Below are positions 49,676 through 63,669 of a DNA stretch of 64,000 nucleotides, piece by piece. The translations under genes were made by a program, and so were the position numbers. How positions within the stretch are numbered: position 1 is the stretch's first letter; every line of letters starts with the position of its first letter. Location of the stretch: contig JBAJFE010000016.1 in NCBI GenBank assembly GCA_037903355.1, positions 682,001 through 746,000 of the forward strand, written 5' to 3'. This DNA comes from Trichuris trichiura (Eukaryota; Nematoda; Enoplea; Trichinellida; Trichuridae). The notes below the pieces were generated by a model. That model worked only from the letters and a program-made list of their open reading frames with translations, was not told the origin of the DNA and made no database searches.

Positions 49676-52600
49676 CTACGGTTGCTTCTCTTTTGCGTGT
49701 TGCACTTTGGTTAGACGGTCCATTTTTCGGTGCAGCCGCCTCAGCTTATCCAACTTTTCCCTGTAACAACTTTGCCGATCACCTCCTTCGCTGACCCAAT
49801 CTTGAAATAGAGAACCGGTGGTCGAACTGGACAAACTACTGCCCGGACGACGATAATCATTAACGGAAGACATTTTGTTGACTAGAATTTGTTCATTCAT
49901 TGATTGCGTCATTTCGCTGGAATGTCCAAGCCGGTAAAGAGCGCAACGTTTACAAAAGGATGGTCCAACTTCGGACATTTTGGACGCCAACTGTTTCTCC
50001 TCTTCCAAAGGGTCATTATTTGTTTCCTCTTCAAGAAGAGGCGGAAGTTGACTGGATGAGCGCCCAGGAGAAGTGTATGTACATTTGAGTCGCTCGATTT
50101 CCCTCTCGCTCTCTTCCAATCGAGACTCCAATGAAGCAAGACGATCCGTCATTTGCTCTCTTGCCTTTTCTATTGTTTGACTTAGCTCCGTCGTGCTAGA
50201 CGACATTTCAGATCGTATGTTTTCCATACTTAAGCTGTAGTCGCGTAGTCTGGCCAATTCTTCGTCGCGATCTGACAGAACTTTAGACAAATGATCCTTC
50301 TCGGCTTGACATGCGGTCAAACTATTCTTCAAACTATCCATTTGAGCTACATAGCCATCAATCTGTTCAAGCAAATCTTTTCTCTCATTGGTTAGCTGAT
50401 CAACTTTAGCTTGACTGCTGCCTAACTGAGTAATGGTGTCTCTATGCTCGGCAGATTGAATCGATAAGTCTTTGGTAAGCTGTTGAACGACAGCCTCCAA
50501 CTCCTTGATCTTACCCATATGCCGAGCCTTGGATTTAAGCATAATGGTACGACACTCTTTCCGAAGTTCCTTCAGTCGTCCCTCGTTGGACTGCTGCTGT
50601 TGACGCTGCACTTCTTCTAAACAACGCCGGCTATTAATACAAGCCAAAAAAACACGTAAGCAAAAAACCTACCAAGCTCGCAACAGTCTCGAAGACGATT
50701 CTCTAAGTCAGCAATGACCGCTCTGAGCTCTTCGTTTTCTTCCCGCAAATCTGAGCATGCCAATTCAGCTTGACGAAGCTTAAAGACGCGCAGATGATTT
50801 TCCTAATGTCGCTCTTTTTTTTACACTACTAATTGAGCCGCTGAAGCGTACGCAATAGACGTTTGAATAAAGGGTTTTACGACTAAATGACTTATGGAAT
50901 AAAAGTTTTCAAAGGCAGAGCGAAATTCATTCAGGGAACCGTAGGGTCGGTAGGAGCGCAATAATGAGAGCATTCAATCAAAATCGTTAAAAACTAATGG
51001 CCACCAAGCGAACACGTCGACTTTATGAGCAATGAAAGTTTAAAGCAAAAGCTATCAATGAACATAATAAATTATTACAAGCGCAAGGAAGAGAGATGCC
51101 GCCTACTTTTAAATGCTTTAACGCAGCGCCTCGTATGCGCGCTGAATAGAGGAGCACCGAGCTAAGAAAGTGGTGCGGAAAAGCCTTAAGTTTTTTTCAA
51201 ACTCAGCTAAAGAACGCCAGAAGACAACAACAAGCGCGTCCTGGCAAAATTGTTTACACTAAGAACAAGCTGACGTAAAAAAGAGCAGCCCAACGGGCCT
51301 CGGAAAGTTTTAAAACATCTCACGTGACTGGTTGAAGACAACGCATGGAAACAAGCGTTACTACAAAGCTTTCAGCAAAAGTTAATGCCAAAAAGCAAAG
51401 CCCACTTTTGACTTAATGCTACTACCTGCGATAAGCATCGTATTTCTGCGAAATAAATTAGACGTCTTACGTCAATTCTGGTAAATAACAGCCACAAAAA
51501 CACAGCAGCTCATTAGAGAGCTTTAAACATGGACAGAGAGAAAACAATCAGCCTAGCTTTGCTAACCATTGAATTCTTAGAGTTTTGCATTATTTTTAGA
51601 ACCTAAAAATGTACGTTGTTTTAATTGCTCTTAGAATATTGCGGTTAACGTTTTGAAACACTACATGTTGAAACGCTTAAAAGTTTAGAGTCAGCGTTCA
51701 GCAAAAGCTACTTATTTTGGAAGATTCTAAGTAAAAGAATACCTACCCGCGTCCCCCATGCGCTTAATAAATAAATGGTGGCATTGAGCGGAAACGCTGC
51801 CCGAAGCAGGCGCACATACTCACAAAGATAAATTCAAAGTTTTAAACCCGAAAAGTACAACACAGCGAAAATATTAAAAACTCAAAAAATCATTATTCCA
51901 AAAGTTTCGGCATTTTGGGATTCATTTCGCAACCGAAATTCAATAACGTTTTTTAAAAATGCGCACACAATTCAGACAGTCGAACAAGACTCAATACGTG
52001 ACGTTTTGTAACCTGCGCATCGCTGAGAGTTACGGTATGTCCGTTTGAATATTTGAATATACCGTAACCTAAATTTTGAAATTCAAGTAACTTTCTATTC
52101 GCTTAACTGGCAAAACGATAACCATACATACTACCAAAGGTTCGGCTAACATATCCGAATTAAACGATATCTACAAAAAATTATACAAGTGTAAATTGAT
52201 GCGCTGGTGACCTGCAGCAAAGCGGCGACCATTTTAGCTTATCTTTCTCAGCGCGCACCTGCGGGGAAAATCAATAATACAGTAAACTTTAAACAGTACC
52301 TGCGTTCGCTTATGTTTTTCAAAAGAAAGAATTGTGAAATTCGCGGGGTAAAATGAAAAAGTACGCACTCTATCGTCCATTTTAGTCGAATCGTACCGAA
52401 AGGAATTTTTCGAAAGGTCGAAGGTGACCTTTTTCAGCCGTTTTTTCATGTTTGAATCGTTTTTAGCTTTCACGTCGGGACAAGACGAATCAAATGTTGC
52501 CAAACGGCTTTGCAGCGTCTCCATAACATGCAGCATACCGGAAAGGCGTTCGTTAAGAACAGAGGTTTTTCCATCGGCGCCTACGGGGCTCTGCAATGAA

Positions 52601-53605
52601 AGAAAATTATCCCTACAAGGCAAAGCGTACGGCGAGCTGCCCACGCTTCCAGCACGTGGACAGCTATTAATTTAATAAAACAGACCTCGCTTTTTTCCCA
52701 GCCAATACTTGCAGTTTCGGTCAACTCCATTGTGCCCACACTGCTGCATTCAAAGTCAACATTTCGGCTATCCTTGTACCACGCTACGGCATGACCTGGC
52801 GGACATAAATCAACACGTCTGACTGGATTTGGTACGTTGTACAAGCAAGAATCTGTTTCTATGGATTTATCTATTTTTTCTTGACAAGTTAAAACCGAAA
52901 GTTGCTTTAAAAGCATCTGAAAACCCAAATGTCACCAAACGTACGCAAAAAGCTTTTAAGAAAAAAAGAACCTTATTGGCTCGAGTCTTCGACCGAAGCA
53001 ATTCATCTTTCTCTTCGCAACGTTCAATCAATTCTCTTACGTGATCTTCTCGAACGCTCAATTTCTTTTGCAAGTTGGACACTTCGCCATTCTTTATTCT
53101 AATTTCTGCCGTGAGCCTGTCAATTTCATTGCCAAATTGCTCAAGGTAAGCTTCGCTTGCGCTACCGTTGGTCCCTATGCCGTTAATGGACGGCTAAAGG
53201 CATTTAAATGCATCGACGGTGGTAACAATAAGGAGAATAGGAAGAAACCTCCGCAACGCCCGTTTTCGTTTGCTGCTCTCCTTCCATATTGAGCAATGGC
53301 AAATGGATGAACTCTATGCCCGGCGACGAGTGTCCAGAGCTGCCTCCGCTTCGCAAATTTCCTCCATTTAAATCGATCTTTTAAAAGTTACCCAATGGAA
53401 AACAGTGCAAAGCAGAGGATGACGAACTTACCTGCTGCTGCTGCTTTGCAATCAGCTTTTTCAGCTGCACAACTTGAGCCTTGAACTGCAATCGCTCCTT
53501 TTGAACACTTTCCGTTAAGGTTTGGAGCGCCTGCTCCTTCTCCTGCAGAGAGGCTTCCAATGAACGAAAATGCACGCTGGTCTGCTCGCAGCAAGAGCAT
53601 GGCAT
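49676..53605 (-). CDS. Coiled-coil protein, ~682 aa, family not identified
   Basis: Exons in gene order: 53605-53432, 53377-53249, 53193-52972, 52916-52686, 52590-52369, 50802-50673 and 50616-49676. Phase closes at every junction. The first exon is heptad-rich after a CSCC start (SLEASLQEKEQALQTLTESV). Later exons include KKLSVREDHVRELIERCEEK, a less regular central part (CPPGHAVAWYKDSRNVDF), and a long final exon predicted as almost continuous coiled coil to about residue 560 (LTNERKDLLEQIDGYVAQMD). The tail is Ser-rich and then basic (KLDKLRRLHRKMDRLTK). It resembles centrosomal, kinesin-tail or cytoskeletal scaffolds in general character, but coiled coils mislead by composition and I name no family. 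Intron 50803-52368 carries a dispersed repeat. Confidence 0.75.
51850..52362 (+). repeat. Dispersed ~580-bp repeat, copy in the coiled-coil gene intron
   Basis: Second member of the repeat at 48040-48650, same orientation. Here it ends only a few bases from the splice donor of exon 52590-52369. Confidence 0.8.
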
Positions 53606-53697
53606 TCTTTAGCGCGTCAATTCGCCTTTTTTGGCAGGCCTAAAGTCGCTGGGTAAAAATAACGACAAGCAGTCGGATTACAATAGCGACCACCATG

Positions 53698-54252
53698 CAC
53701 TTACGCCATAAAAAGAATAACACCTGGATAGATTACTGTAAATTAAATGATTTGCAAGTGCATACAAAAAAATAATGCTGCAATTCGACATCAGCTTGCT
53801 GCATCCGCTCAAGGAGAGCCGGTATGACTGAAAAATTGTCTACTGTAGTTTTTGTAATAATAAAAAACAATTTAACGACAATATTTATTTTAGAAAAACC
53901 AAAACGTTTTAATTAATTTATCTAATTTCGCCGCGTAATTTTTAAGAATTAATAATAGTGCAACAGATTTAAAACTTAACACTTACGCCATAAAAAGAAT
54001 AACACCTGGACAGCGTACTGTAGATTAAATGATTTGCAAGTACGTACAAAAAATAATGCTGCAATTCGACGTCAGCTTGCTGCTTCCGCTCAAGGAGAGC
54101 CTGTATGACTGAAAAAATGCCTACTGTAGTTTTTGTATTAATAAAAACAATTTAACGACAATATTTATTTTAGAAAAATCAAAACGTTTTAATTAATTTA
54201 TCTAATTTCGCCGCGTAATTTTTAAGAATTAATAATAGCGCAACAGATTTAT
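53698..54252 (+). repeat. Two-copy tandem duplication, period about 285 bp
   Basis: The block CTTACGCCATAAAAAGAATA through ATTAATAATAG-GCAACAGATTT appears at 53698-53970 and again at 53983-54252, at about 95% identity, so it is young. Each copy contains ACTGTA, then TTAAATGATTTGCAAGT, and later CTACTGTAG. It occupies the divergent spacer between the coiled-coil gene and CHIC. Confidence 0.93.
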
Positions 54253-54505
54253 GCTTTGCAAGGAAAAATATCAAAGCATAGCGCGGTCAAGCGGGAAAGT
54301 ATAGTTTTGTATACCTGAGGATAATAAAGGTTACTGTACTTATCAATGCATGGTTTACAAAACGTGCCAGTAGTTCAGTTGAAAGTTGCTTGACTGTGAT
54401 CGCTTTTTGCTGCAATTGTTTATTCGAACATGACGATTTGAACTGTTTTACCTTACGATCGGCAGGTGACCATTCGCCACCTGCAATACGTCGTCTCGGC
54501 CATTC

Positions 54506-55493
<988 letters not shown>

Positions 55494-57539
55494 AATCCGT
55501 AGTTGGCAATTTTTTAAAAATACGCGAATGACCTTTGCTTTTATAATTTAAATAATTGGCAGAAGAAAACATTTTTGCTCAAAGTCGTTGTTACATTACT
55601 TTTTGTGTGACTCAGCTCGGTGGCGTAACAGCAGCTTCAAAGTAGGTCGTTCCAGCGGAATGTAAATGTGTTCAGTTGAAATTTCAAAATACGGACGTTT
55701 CGTTTTGTTAACCGATTGGTCCATTATAGTATTCCTGCAAAGCTGCTCGTCATCAAGAGAACAAAATTGATTAAGCCCAAAGTTTTCCATCATTTTTAAA
55801 TTACCAATGCGACTTGTGCACGCTGGTCAAAAGGGTTCGTTGTGTTCACCCATTAGAATTGTCTTGGCGTGACAATTTTTTATGCAAATTTAATTCTAAT
55901 GTCTACGCTGGTCGAGCCAAGATGACGTAGTCGAATGGCGCTACACACCTATTGCAGCTTTGTTTAACTAACAGCAATAGCATTTCGTCTGCGCGTGCGT
56001 GGGCGGCTTGACGAATAGTGACTGGACAAGAAAATGAAAGGACAATCAAGCTTTTAGTTGATGACAGTTTGCGTTAAGTTAAAAGGATGAATTGCGCTTC
56101 ATTTAATTCATCCTATTTTTTACGAGGCCGATGAATGATTTTCCAAACTCCATTAATTTCGAAAAGAGAAAATGTTTGCGTTCTATTTTGCAGCCGTTAA
56201 TGAAAGCTTGATGCGTAAAATTCAAAAGTACACAGTTAAGTTTTTCTTGCGCCACCTATCTTTTTTTGCATATCAATAGGCAGTTGGTACCTCGCGTTAG
56301 ACCGTCCTTTCGAAAAATCAATTTTTTTAAAAACAGTCCTCGAATCCTTATCTGCTGACGCGATCACGTGATACCGTGAGGTTATTTAGCGTCGTTGTTT
56401 TCTTTAACGATGTACGCGTGATATGTAAAAATGTTGGCCACTTGGCGTGTCTCTGCATTCCGGCAATCAATTTTAGATAAGCCGCATCAATCCGGCCACC
56501 TGTCTTAGCTGACGCGAAATGTTTTAGTCATTTGTGAAAGTATACCAAAAAAGCATGTGCTATTTTTTGTTCTTAGTTTTTGTGCTTTAGTTATAAATGC
56601 ATAAATGAGGCGCGAAAGAGCTTTGATTATTTGAAATAATTTTGTAAGTACAATTTCAGCTCGGTATGCAATGGAAATTGCAGCGAATAAAGAGCAGCAG
56701 CAGCAATATGACCGAATACGTACGTTGCATTTAGCGCGCTCTTAGAATTCGTCAACATCAGCTGGCTTTCAGGTACTGTTGATTGATTTCCTGCCAAAGC
56801 AGCAGCTCTTTCGACCTGACTGATAGTGGAAGTGGTACAGGAAGCGGACCTCCGGCTCTAGTCATCCTCCATTACTCATTCTCTTGTTGTCATCTGCTCT
56901 CCACTTCAACAGCAGGCAGATAACGTGAGCACCGATCGTGCTTCTATGCTAAGCAAGATCAGTGCGCGCAAGCGTTGCACACCATCGGCTGTTTGAAATC
57001 TTTTTTTACCCACTAAAGGAATTACTGACCAGCCAGCAATGATGGCTTTGTTCGAATAAAAACATTTTTTGTATTATGTAAATATTTGATGTATTGTTTA
57101 CTTGTTCTTATCGACCGCGACGCGCTTTAGATTGCCTAAGATATTCAAATTTAAACAATGGTCACTTTGCTTCAAGGGTTGTCCTCGCGAACTACGCTGC
57201 CTAAAATTATGTCTCGCTTATGGCTGCTTTTCCGGCATGTTTGCTCATCTCTGCTCGCGCCGAGTGAAAAGCCGCCATAAATAGGCGGGCTGTATTGATT
57301 GTTGATCATTTTGAATCACGTTATCGATTACCAAAGCGATCCCGTCGTAAACATGAGACGGGCAGTGGTCAAAATAAGATTTCGGTAAACAGCGTGAAGT
57401 GATATGCAAATTTTCCTTTTTGTAGCGTTGTTAAGTTACGTCGAAACCTGCAGTTATCTTTCGCAGAGCCTTTAAGCAGAATTCCAATGAACTCTTCAGT
57501 TGTGAGTCAGAGTTGCCGAAAATGAACAAATAGCGGCAA
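55494..57539. other. Intergenic stretch, no gene supported
   Basis: About 2 kb. A 65-codon minus-strand open frame at 55596-55793 looks somewhat protein-like but matches nothing and overlaps the region where the CHIC 3' end should be. Otherwise no coding or repeat signal. Confidence 0.45.
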
Positions 57540-59335
57540 TCTTTGAAAAATAATGCTTTGAAAATTTTTCAACGGCGCCCCCAGCGCTTATCTTATCGCC
57601 AAAACGTGAAATGAAGTGAAAAGTTTAGGTAATCGAAAATTCAAGCATACTTACGATCAGTACAATGTCGTTGTTTTCTTTTTTCTCGAACTTCATTTGC
57701 CATCCGCCTTATCTGTCAGACGTGAATAAGTCACGACGGAACAGCTTCGTTTAGCAAAATAAAGGTTTCCGACTCCTTCGGATGACTAGAGTCATTCAGC
57801 AGCGCGCTGTTATTAATTTTTTTAATCGATAATTAGGAGTGACCAATTAGCCCCTTCGGCTTGCGCGCATGTTTCGGAGCTGCTTACGTGAAAACAAAGC
57901 AGGTTTGTTTACCTTGGCTTTACAGTAATTCAAATATTCAAATTAAACAACCTGCGCACCCCAAAACGATTACTGTATTTTTTCACAATTGTTACATTTG
58001 CTGAAGTTGAACCCCCCGTGACTTGAAATAAAATAAATAGCACATTTTTTAAAAAAATATTTCTGCTGTATCGACGAATTTTTTGTCTACAACTGTTGAG
58101 ATGTAAAAAGATAAGAGCATCATTGCAGAGTTTTTTTTTGAAAAAGAATGCTTAGAAACTATTTAACGGTGCATTCAGCGTTTATCCTATCATAAAAATG
58201 CAAAACGCGGTAAAAGCCTGAGTTTAGGCAAGCAAAAATTCAAACATACTTACGATTTGTACAATGTCGTTGTTTTCTTTTTTCTCAGACATCATCTGCC
58301 ATCCGCCTTATTTGTCAAACGTAAATAAGTCGCGATAAAACAGTTCTGTTTAGCAAAATAAAAGTTTCCGATTCCTTCGGATGATTTGGAGTCCATCAGC
58401 AGCGCGCTGCTATTAATTTTTTTATTCCATAATTAGGAGTGATCAATTAGCCCCTTCTGTTTGCGTGCACGTTCTGAAGCTGCTTAAATGAAAATAGAGC
58501 AAGTTTGTTTACCTTGACTTTACAGTAATTCAAATATTCAAATTAAACAACCTGCGCATCCCAAGCGATTGCTGTATTTTTTTGACAGTTGTTACATTTA
58601 TTGAAGTTGAACCCCTGACGGCGTAAAATAAAATAAATAGCACATTTAAAAAAACATATTTGTGCTGTATCGACAAATTTTTTATCTACAGCTGTTTAGG
58701 TGTAAAAAGATAAGAGCATCTTTGCAGAGCTTTAGAGCTTTTTCTTGAAAAATAATGCGTTAAAAATTTTTCAGCGGTGCACTCAGCGCTTATCTTATCG
58801 CCGAAATGCAAAACGCGGTAAAAGCCTGAGTTTAGGCAAGCGAAAATTCAAGCATACTTACGATTTGTACAATGTCGTTGTTTTCTTTTTTCTCAGACTT
58901 CATCTGCCATCCACCTTATTTGTTAAACGTGAATAAGTCGCGATAAAACAGTTCTGTTTAGCAAAATAAAAGTTTCCAATTTCTTCGGATGACTTGGAGT
59001 CCAACAGCAGCGCGCCGCTATTAATTTCTTTAATCCATAAGTAGGAGTGACCAATTAGTCTCTTCGGCTCGCACGCATGTTCCGAAGCTAATTAAGTAAA
59101 AATAAAGCAGGTTTGTTTACCTTGGCTTTACAGTAATTCGAATATTCAAATTAAACAACCTGAGCATCCCAAAACGATTACTGTATTTTTTTACAATTGG
59201 TACATTTGCTGAAGTTGAACTCCTTACGACTTCAAATAAAATAAATAGCAGATTTTAAAAAAAAAATATTTGTGCTGCATCGACGAATTTTTTATCTGCA
59301 ACTGTTGAGATGTAAAAAGATAAGAGCATCGTTGC
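57540..59335 (+). repeat. Three-copy tandem array, period about 600 bp
   Basis: Near-identical units start at about 57540, 58135 and 58740. Anchor sequence GTACAATGTCGTTGTTTTCT lies at about 57660, 58259 and 58868 (spacings 599 and 609). Each unit also has CAGCAGCGCGC, GGTTTGTTTACCTTGGC-like sequence, and CTTTACAGTAATTCAAATATT followed by AAATTAAACAACCTG-CGCA. Units 2 and 3 resemble each other more than unit 1. No shared open frame. Confidence 0.93.
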
Positions 59336-59513
59336 AGCAGAGCTTTTCTCTTTGCTTTCATTTCCGCCTCTTTTAGCTTACGGCGCAGTTTCGCACTCCC
59401 CCGACAATCGTAGCCATGTTTCCTTCAATCTTGAATACAGAAGAAAAGAATGTTCGTCAGACAAGCACAGCCACTGAGCAAGACGTCTGTGAGTTGCTTA
59501 TTTCTTCACTTAA

Positions 59514-60841
59514 TCAATTTGGAAAAGCTTCTGCATTGGGCTTATTGCCTTCGGCTTCCGGTTGCAAAGGCAGGAGCGATTGTAGCCCATCAGCTCGGCA
59601 CAGTCCTCTTTCGGTCACGTAACCACCGGTCACCAGAGTCGAAGGAGTAATGTCGAATGCCGGATTCCAACATGGCGTCTCCACAGGAGCGGTCATCACA
59701 CCACTTATACGTCGCATTTCGTTCCCTCCACGCATTTCTATTTTCACGTGATCGCCAGTAGGCGTCGACATGCTCAGCGTAGTGGTAGGGAAAGCCACAA
59801 AGAAAGGCACGTGGTGATGAAGAGCCGTAATGGCAATACCATAGGTGCCAATCTTGTTTGCCACGTCGCCATTCATGGCAACACAGTCTGCACCTGATGA
59901 TAACGGTTTGTTTAGAAAGCCTTATAACAAGCATAATGGCAATGTTACCAACTATAACAGCATTAATTCGCTGCTTGCGCATAAGCCATGCCACCGCGCT
60001 ATCGCAGACCATCGTGCATGGAATTTTGTCGTTGAGCAGTTCGAAGGATGTCAAACGTGCTCCCTGGTTCACCGGCCGAGTTTCCGTGAAGTATACGTGC
60101 TCCAGGGAACCATTGTGATGCAAACTACGAATAATACCTGAAAAAAGCTAAAAATGTTAGTACAACTGTGCCAGCCGAAAAAAGATTTGCATTCACCCAA
60201 GGCAGTTCCAAAGCCGGAAGTGGCCAACGAACCGGTATTGCAATGAGTCAGGACAACTCCGGCACGATTATCAGGAAACGTGCTGGATATGGCTGTTGCA
60301 CCTTCCTCTCCGATTAGTTTGTTTGTTTCCAAGTCTTCGTTGTATATGGCCTCAATTCCTTCTATTACGCTGCAAAGTTACGCGGTAACAACGGCTGGAA
60401 ATTCTGGAGACAAAATTGGCTTGCCAGTTTTTCATGCGCTCCAATGTCATACCAGTTTCCTTCTGAAGCGATTCCAGCAAGACGACCAGTCGCCTTCTCG
60501 CGTTTGCAATGTTCACAGCCGTTGGTCTCGCTGATACCAATAAGTCAAGTGCGCCTTTTACGTAATTTTCAAGCGACTTGGTACTGTCGAATTCTGCTTT
60601 GCATAATTCAACCGCTATTGAAAGAATTCCCACCATGGCAATAGCAGGGGCGCCACGGACCTGTAGACAGGAGAAATCATCGAAAGGAAAAATGCTCTAT
60701 CGTACTTACCCGCATAACGCGTATTGCCCTTATTGCCTCGTCTACCGATGTGATTGCAACGTAGACCGAATGGAAAGGCAAGCGTAACTGGTCGAGAACC
60801 TCGAGGTGACCTCTTTGGTATCTAATACTATCCAAGACCAT
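59514..60841 (-). CDS. MRI1: Methylthioribose-1-phosphate isomerase
   Basis: Aldose-ketose isomerase of the methionine salvage pathway, eIF2B-alpha-like fold, cytosolic. Exons in gene order: 60841-60710, 60660-60453, 60361-60197, 60137-59949 and 59893-59514, giving 357 aa. Landmarks: the start MVLDSIRYQRGHLEVLDQL, then VRGAPAIAMVGILSIAVEL, SARPTAVNIANARRRL, VVLTHCNTGSLATSGFGTAL (with the catalytic cysteine in HCNTG), FTETRPVNQGARLT, the catalytic aspartate in GADCVAMNGDVANKIGTY, and WNPAFDITPSTLVTGGYVTE. Phase closes at all four introns (about 50-91 nt). Length is close to the human enzyme. Confidence 0.96.
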
Positions 60842-63669
60842 GCTTAGCTAAAAAAAAAGTGATCATAGCACAACGTAGAAAAAGAATCTGCCGCACTGAA
60901 AGTCGAAATATCTTGAAAAGGTTTAGATATCATTTTTAAAAAGATTTCTGCTGAAAAGCTGCTTCGCGTTTCAAATGTTTCTAAGGTCAATTCAACCCGA
61001 AAATGTGAACTTCAATAGGGCATACGGTATACCGAACCTTGATTATCAGTAAATTAAGTTCGCTGCATTTTTTCATTATTCGACAAAAGCTTAATAATGT
61101 ATTTGATAACGAAAACAACTTCAAACTTGGTCAGTGCTTTTCAGCCGTAAGGAAAAAGGCTGAAAAGTGCTGACTTTACAAGGTTGAACGGTAAACAAGC
61201 GCCAGCGAAATTAGCTTTAAAAAATTTAGCCATTTTTTGAACCCAAATGCCAGCTAGCATAAAAGCAAAGGTGACTAAATGTTCTGGCACTGGTTCGGGC
61301 GGTTCGATTTTGACCAAAACGTACGCAAACAAGTTTAGCTTGGTAGGAAGTAGGACATTTGCGTTTCAAACTTAGATAAGGAAATTTGAAAATCATGCTG
61401 AATTTTATAAAATAACAAATGCGATAATTCTAACAAAATATAAGCACTATCATGTGTGCACATGGATTTACTCGGAATAATAGCAATGAACTAACATAGC
61501 GCTCGGTAGAAATCTTACTGTAGCTTGCTAAGGGAGCGAATGCTCACGTCTAGCAACGAAAGAAGTCACATTCATACGAAAAAAAAAGAAATTACCTTCA
61601 GTTGTTCGACAACTGCGTAACTATCAGTAAAGCGGTACTGCACGAACGAAACAGTTAAAGTTCAAACGTTGAAATACGGTAAAGATTTTAAAGTACTCAA
61701 GCCTGAATACAATGAAGCCAAACGATGCTTTTCACCAGACGTTTACACAACCAATGATGCACAAAAGTGAACGAAAACGGGGATTGTAAAATTGCAGCTA
61801 ATGTGATGGAACTGCGTTTTCACAGGAATTGCGGAAAAATGCAAATGCAGAATTTTTTATTGTTAAAACGCCGCGTTCGAAGTTGCGAGAACATATCGCT
61901 GCTTCGAAACTTTAAACGGCAGCTCCAAGGCAGAGGCTGAACGCCATCTAATCTTTTCGTTGCCATTTTTTTAAAAACAAAAATCTTTCTTAAATTATTT
62001 ATTCGCTTTTAAACAGACATTTAATGTTAATATGGATATATCACGTAAGCACAATGAAAGAAAGTCGAAAAATAAGGCAGCCTCGTCAAACAGAAAATAA
62101 ACTGCCGGAGAAAACAAAGCTTTAACTTCAGGTTGTACAGTGGAAATTTTAGTTGCATTTCAATGTAATATCTTTATTCAATTGCAAGATTTGGTATATT
62201 TTAATAATTATTCAATCTCGCTATAGTGCTGCAAAGAATGGTTGCTAGCAGGCGCTTCTACAAATTTTTCTTACCTACACGTCAGCTTTTGCGTATGTCG
62301 CAGCGGGTCATCTTTTTTTGTTAAGCCCTTAAGACAGTTTTCTTTCTACTTTTCTAAAAAAACAATTGCGCGCAATATCATCATGCTATTTTGCTTCAAA
62401 TTTAAAAATGTACCTGGTTATCTTTATTAATTCGATTTTTTGAAGTGGCTAATAGTGTTGGGAGTATTCCAACTCGATTATCGGAAAACGATGTGTTATA
62501 AAACGGCAAAAAACATTTTATATCTTAACCAGTCTAAACTGTAGCACATAACGCAATTACGAAAGTTCCTTTAATCGGGTGTTTAAAATTCCAAAGCAAA
62601 AGTGCTTCGCAAGCCATATGCTGAACTTTTATTTATGAAGTTCGCCTTGCTTAAGTAAAATTGTCTGGGGAAAAACCAATGACTATTCTTAGCTTATGAC
62701 TGAAATGCAGTTGTGAGGTGACTGCAAGTGAATGTTCATCCACCAAATCAGATGAACACTCCCGTCCTCATTTATAAGAGCAGGAATAGTTTAGCTATGG
62801 ATTCTTCTCTTGCAAAACCGTAATGGGAAAAGTACTACACAATAGTTTTCATACCGGTCTTAATTCTGGGGGGTTCCAGCCAAAGTTACCTTTCAGGAAT
62901 GAACTAACCAGCTCTATTAGTGCTACTACATTCCTTTATCATTACATATAAGCATTAAGTGTACGCGTACTAATTATGGCTTCAAACAGGCAAACGATGA
63001 CGCGATTTTTTGTATTTTTCACCTACTGATAGAATACTACAAAACAGACGGACGTAACCTTTAAATATGTTCAAGTTTGCCACTGCAGCGACTGCAGAAA
63101 CCAATACACTCCACAAGCATTAATAACTCTGTGCGAAAAGTGGAGGCTATTGGAACAGTGACTTTGCGAACAGAATTGCAACATATCAACAAAACAAAAT
63201 GAAATCAATGTTTTCAAGTTTAACAAGACCATTCTGCTTTACGAGTTACGAATACGGCTGATTTTCAAAATACATAACTTAAAACCAATTTTCTCTGTGA
63301 TAGCTAAAACCATTCCTTCAGTTGCCTCCATTTGCAATGCATAAGAATCCCGCCCAACTCTAAGCAACTGTTCCACGTCTTCGCATATACTTTACTGGTG
63401 AGCCAAGTTCGTCGCTATGAGGGAGTTCTTTGAATTCAATGATTTTTTCCGACTGAAGAATCAATGCTGAAAGAGATCAAAACTGTGCACACAACGGAAG
63501 AGCATATAATTATATGACATAGCTAAGGTAGGCTGGGACAAAGCCCAGTCCTACAACAATACCAGCTTACCGCTAGTATTATCATCTAAATGGGTAACGC
63601 GCACTGTTCTTCTTCCTTAAACATCATAAGAAATACCGACGTATTTTTGAACTAAGCCAATCCATACTA
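60842..63669. other. Intergenic stretch, no gene seen
   Basis: About 2.8 kb of AT-rich DNA, the longest gene-poor region. No family-like coding sequence. A perfect short hairpin lies at 61132-61171. Confidence 0.5.
61132..61171. repeat. Perfect 14-bp-stem hairpin
   Basis: AGTGCTTTTCAGCC and its exact complement GGCTGAAAAGTGCT are separated by about 11 nt. It stands alone in non-coding DNA. Confidence 0.85.

Noticed and set aside
55596..55793. 65-codon minus-strand frame with protein-like composition
   Set aside because: Single short frame without partners or similarity; kept only as a note in the spacer entry.
59514..60141. Plus-strand frames over the MRI1 gene
   Set aside because: Antisense shadows of MRI1 exons.
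61141..61332. 63-codon minus-strand frame
   Set aside because: It partly coincides with a hairpin and has no similarity.
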